Positions 34,423 to 35,870 of a DNA stretch of 35,870 bases are shown here, piece by piece. Source of the stretch: Flavobacteriales bacterium (GTDB lineage: Bacteria > Bacteroidota > Bacteroidia > Flavobacteriales > Flavobacteriaceae); the NCBI GenBank assembly GCA_004213605.1, contig SGZC01000004.1, positions 1-35,870 of the forward strand. Direction: 5' to 3'. The notes beneath the pieces are model-generated. The model was not told the origin of the DNA and ran no database searches. It saw only the letters and a list, made by a program, of their open reading frames with translations. Every line of letters starts with the position of its first letter. The stretch's first letter is position 1. The position numbers and the translations under genes are program-made.

Positions 34423-34507
34423 AAGACCGTTTAAATAACGTCTTTTTAACCCAAAATAGTTTGCGGATAAAAGATATGGGGAGTTATTTTTAAACGGTCT
34501 TTTTTTA
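34423..34507 (+). terminator. Terminator region after ssb with nested, competing hairpins
   Basis: AAGACCGTTTAAA at 34423-34435 pairs perfectly over 13 bases with TTTAAACGGTCTT at 34490-34502, followed by a T-run. The same left arm can also pair with the nearer AACGTCTT (34436-34443, one bulged C), followed by TTTT, giving a small early terminator. The two folds exclude each other. Confidence 0.7.
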
Positions 34508-34546
34508 TTAAAAGTTGAAAAAGAAGAGATTTAGAAAAAGCGATAG

Positions 34547-35870
34547 CTATTGATTGTTGATAATTATATAATTCAATACTTTTTTCATCAAATGAACTCG
34601 GTCAACACCTCTCACATTATGAGGGTGCATTGGGTAACTGAAAAAATCAACTTGAATCTTATTTTTCACAAATTCTTGTAGCAAGCTCATAGAATGTTGA
34701 GGCACCACGACGGGGTCAACACTCCCGGTAATTTCTAATAATTTACCATCAAGATTTTTTACATAATTATGGACTTTAGATTTTTCAAACCCTTCTTCAT
34801 TATCTTGCCAACGATCCATATAGCGTTCACCATACATAATCTCATAGTATTTCCAATCAGTTACGGGTCCACCAGCAACGGCTGTTGTAAATACACCAGG
34901 ATATCGCAACATCAGTGAATTGGTCATGAATCCTCCATAACTCCAACCATGAACAGTCAGTCTGTTTTCGTCAACAAATGGCAACGACTTCAAATAGTTA
35001 ACTCCAATTAATTGGTCTTCCATTTCTGCTTTTCCAACTTGTCGATGAATTACACTTTCAAAGGCAAACCCTCTATAAGCTGATCCCCGATTATCTAATG
35101 TAAATACCACATAGTTTTGTTCTGCTGCCATCCACTGCATCCAAAGATTAGAGCCTCCAAGCCAAGAATTGGTCACCATTTGTGCGTGAGGACCACCATA
35201 GACATAAATCAATACAGGATATTTTTTATTTTCATCAAAATTTGCAGGTTTAATAATTCTGCCATATAAATTAGTCCCATCCTCTGATTTAAGAGTCAAA
35301 AATTCGGTAGTTCCCAATTGGTATTCCTCAATGGGATTTTTGGAAGTATAAATAGTTGCTTCCTTACCGGTTTTAATCGATTTTCTTTTTACAACTCCAG
35401 GTTCTTCCATGCTAGAGTAACTATCCAGAATATATTTTCCATCCGAACTTATTTGAATAGAATGACTGCCGGGTTCCTTAGTTAGTAATTCAAATTTGCC
35501 ATTTTTTAAATTTATTTTATAGGCTCTTGTTTCTCTAGCATCATTTCCAGTTCCCAAAATGATAACAGTCTTACCTTCTTCATCGAATCCAACAATAGCT
35601 TTAATGACCCAACTAAAATCGGTTAACTGACTTACATTAGAACTATTAATATCATATTTGTAAAGATTCATAAATCCATCACGCTCACTTAACCATAAAA
35701 ATTCAGAATTGCTATTTGGTAAAAAAACTGCAGCATGTTCTGGTTCAACCCATTTATCGTTTTTTTCTTCAAAAAGAGTTTTTATTTTCTTTCCAGTATT
35801 AGTATCATACATATTGAACCACATATGATTTTGATCTCTATTTACCTCGGCTAAAAAAATATAATTTTCG
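34547..35870 (-). CDS. S9 family dipeptidyl peptidase (DPP IV-like), 5' end cut by window edge
   Basis: 440 residues are visible; the frame is open past the track's Met at 35824 up to the window edge (ENYIFLAEVNRDQNHMWF), so this is the C-terminal part of a protein of about 700 residues. The end of a WD-like propeller (EFLWLSERDGFMNLYKYDINSSNVSQLTDF) is followed by the prolyl oligopeptidase domain: YGGPHAQMV, the nucleophile Ser in GWSYGGF (131 residues from the end), Asp in ITGSVDPVV, and His in YPMHPHNV. It should remove X-Pro dipeptides from peptides, probably in the periplasm. The signal peptide, if any, lies outside the window. Confidence 0.93.
   Translation of the reverse strand, partial: ENYIFLAEVNRDQNHMWFNMYDTNTGKKIKTLFEEKNDKWVEPEHAAVFLPNSNSEFLWLSERDGFMNLYKYDINSSNVSQLTDFSWVIKAIVGFDEEGKTVIILGTGNDARETRAYKINLKNGKFELLTKEPGSHSIQISSDGKYILDSYSSMEEPGVVKRKSIKTGKEATIYTSKNPIEEYQLGTTEFLTLKSEDGTNLYGRIIKPANFDENKKYPVLIYVYGGPHAQMVTNSWLGGSNLWMQWMAAEQNYVVFTLDNRGSAYRGFAFESVIHRQVGKAEMEDQLIGVNYLKSLPFVDENRLTVHGWSYGGFMTNSLMLRYPGVFTTAVAGGPVTDWKYYEIMYGERYMDRWQDNEEGFEKSKVHNYVKNLDGKLLEITGSVDPVVVPQHSMSLLQEFVKNKIQVDFFSYPMHPHNVRGVDRVHLMKKVLNYIIINNQ

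Overview
This window is an AT-rich piece of chromosome from a member of the Bacteroidetes, almost certainly family Flavobacteriaceae. Four things point there: a complete Bat (MoxR/VWA/TPR) operon, a PorZ-like type IX secretion protein beside recO, a CarboxypepD-type TonB-dependent receptor, and repeated TAnnTTTG promoter -7 elements where Shine-Dalgarno sites would be weak or missing. The genus cannot be told from the sequence alone. Coding density is high, no gap between genes exceeds about 220 bases, and I saw no tRNA, rRNA, insertion sequence, prophage or CRISPR array.

Layout. 1-1974 (minus): GH2 beta-mannosidase lipoprotein, cut by the left edge. 2171-4476 (plus): 3-hydroxyanthranilate dioxygenase and an ALDH7/antiquitin-type aldehyde dehydrogenase, closed by a strong terminator. 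4563-6458 (minus): an AlbA_2/Schlafen-type protein and a YdfG-like short-chain dehydrogenase. 6655-15722 (plus): the eight-gene Bat operon (moxR, DUF58, a two-membrane-span protein, batA, batB, batC, batD, batE) with overlapping or nearly abutting genes. 15725-16267 (minus): CvpA-like protein. 16355-18238 (plus): an unknown small protein, pheS, and a second unknown small protein. 18272-21355 (minus): gpsA, nadD, gmk, yicC. 21404-22725 (minus): SdpI-like protein and YheT-like hydrolase, divergent from a hotdog thioesterase. 23266-25563 (minus): EamA exporter, DUF481 outer-membrane protein, ArsC/Spx-like protein. 25717-28331 (plus): a trans-sulfuration PLP enzyme and gdhA. 28447-33865 (plus): porZ, recO, TonB receptor. 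34069-34404 (plus): ssb. 34547-35870 (minus): S9 dipeptidyl peptidase, cut by the right edge.

How the genes work together. The Bat block encodes an AAA+ ATPase, a DUF58 VWA protein, two membrane-anchored VWA proteins with complete metal-binding sites, two TPR proteins and large envelope proteins, so it looks like one chaperone-like envelope complex. Most other genes are housekeeping (translation, NAD and guanylate synthesis, phospholipid precursor, repair, nitrogen assimilation) with some amino-acid and tryptophan degradation and polymer/peptide use at the edges.

I did not find a clear new system. The least explained items are the third gene of the Bat operon (two membrane spans and an unassigned C-terminal domain), the two small unknown proteins flanking pheS, the AlbA_2 protein, and a 3-hydroxyanthranilate dioxygenase that has lost three of the four cysteines of its second metal site. 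Several ORF-track starts are corrected here because they begin at a TTG inside a promoter or inside the upstream gene.
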